From the NCBI GenBank assembly GCA_035513275.1, contig DATKCJ010000276.1, positions 1-6,343 of the forward strand: a DNA stretch of 6,343 nucleotides, given 5' to 3'. Every line of letters begins with the position of its first letter. The stretch's first letter is position 1. This DNA comes from DATKCJ01 sp035513275. GTDB lineage: Bacteria; Verrucomicrobiota; Verrucomicrobiia; Opitutales; Opitutaceae. This document shows, in pieces, positions 6,252-6,343 of this stretch. The notes beneath the pieces were generated by a model. That model was given only the letters and a program-made list of their open reading frames with translations. It was not told where the DNA came from and did no database searches. The position numbers and the translations under genes are program-made.

Positions 6252-6343
6252 TGTCAGCGGTCGGTCAAAGTGTGCCAGGAGTGGTCGATTCAAAGTGTGC
6301 CACCTTTGAGGGGTTGATTGCGCGCGGTGCGGCTCGAGATCGG
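6252..6343. mobile_element. Terminal part of an insertion sequence (IS21-like), continuing beyond the window
   Basis: From 6252 the sequence begins TGTCAGCGGTCGG and carries TCAAAGTGTGCCA twice (6265-6277 and 6290-6302), 25 bases apart. Each copy is preceded by GGTCG after one or two variable bases. The second copy is followed by CTTTGA (6304-6309), the inverse of its first six bases. Ends beginning TGT with several internal transposase-binding repeats are known from the IS21 family. The boundary is placed at 6252 because the natural-looking reading frame of the adjacent gene stops there. No transposase is visible within the remaining 40 bases, so the family is a guess. Confidence 0.55.
6265..6302. 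repeat. Two 13-bp direct repeats TCAAAGTGTGCCA
   Basis: Identical copies lie at 6265-6277 and 6290-6302, with a 25-bp period and partly shared flanking GGTCG. They look like transposase-binding sites at the end of the putative insertion sequence. Confidence 0.85.

Overview
The window looks like a high-GC chromosomal segment from a flagellated Gram-negative bacterium. My best guess is Verrucomicrobiota of the Opitutaceae type, judged from strong G/C third positions, poor Shine-Dalgarno sites and the protein flavour; this is inference, since there is no marker gene.

Left third (1-2212, all minus strand). A response regulator with no DNA-binding output (1415-2158) ends in a hairpin plus T-run terminator (1375-1401). 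Ten bases beyond the T-run lies an almost perfect flagellar sigma-28 promoter, TAAA-N15-GTCGATAA (1338-1364). It points at the next gene, which runs off the left edge. That gene (975 to beyond 1) encodes a secreted beta-class carbonic anhydrase with all zinc and dyad residues, then a His-rich low-complexity linker, then a membrane helix. After the helix comes a segment that reads like the first lines of a methyl-accepting chemotaxis protein or sensor kinase. Together these suggest a carbonic anhydrase fused to a transmembrane receptor, expressed with the flagellar/chemotaxis regulon: a candidate CO2/bicarbonate or pH sensor. This is the most interesting part of the window.

Middle (2159-2866). 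Mostly non-coding, with one conspicuous stem-loop and one doubtful small ORF on the plus strand.

Right-middle (2867-5590). A divergent catabolic pair: an NADP-type aldehyde dehydrogenase resembling alpha-ketoglutaric semialdehyde (2,5-dioxovalerate) dehydrogenase on the minus strand, and a YghZ/Gpr-type aldo/keto reductase on the plus strand. The 135-bp space between their starts carries two perfect 7-bp inverted repeats, which are candidate operators.

Right end (5591-6343). A visibly AT-richer minus-strand gene encodes a protein with an RX4H motif typical of HEPN ribonuclease domains. Its reading frame still looks like protein upstream of the first ATG, but is cut at about 6251, where a sequence starting TGTCAG and carrying two 13-bp direct repeats begins. 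I read this as the end of an insertion sequence (IS21-like) that has beheaded a horizontally acquired, possibly defence or toxin, gene.
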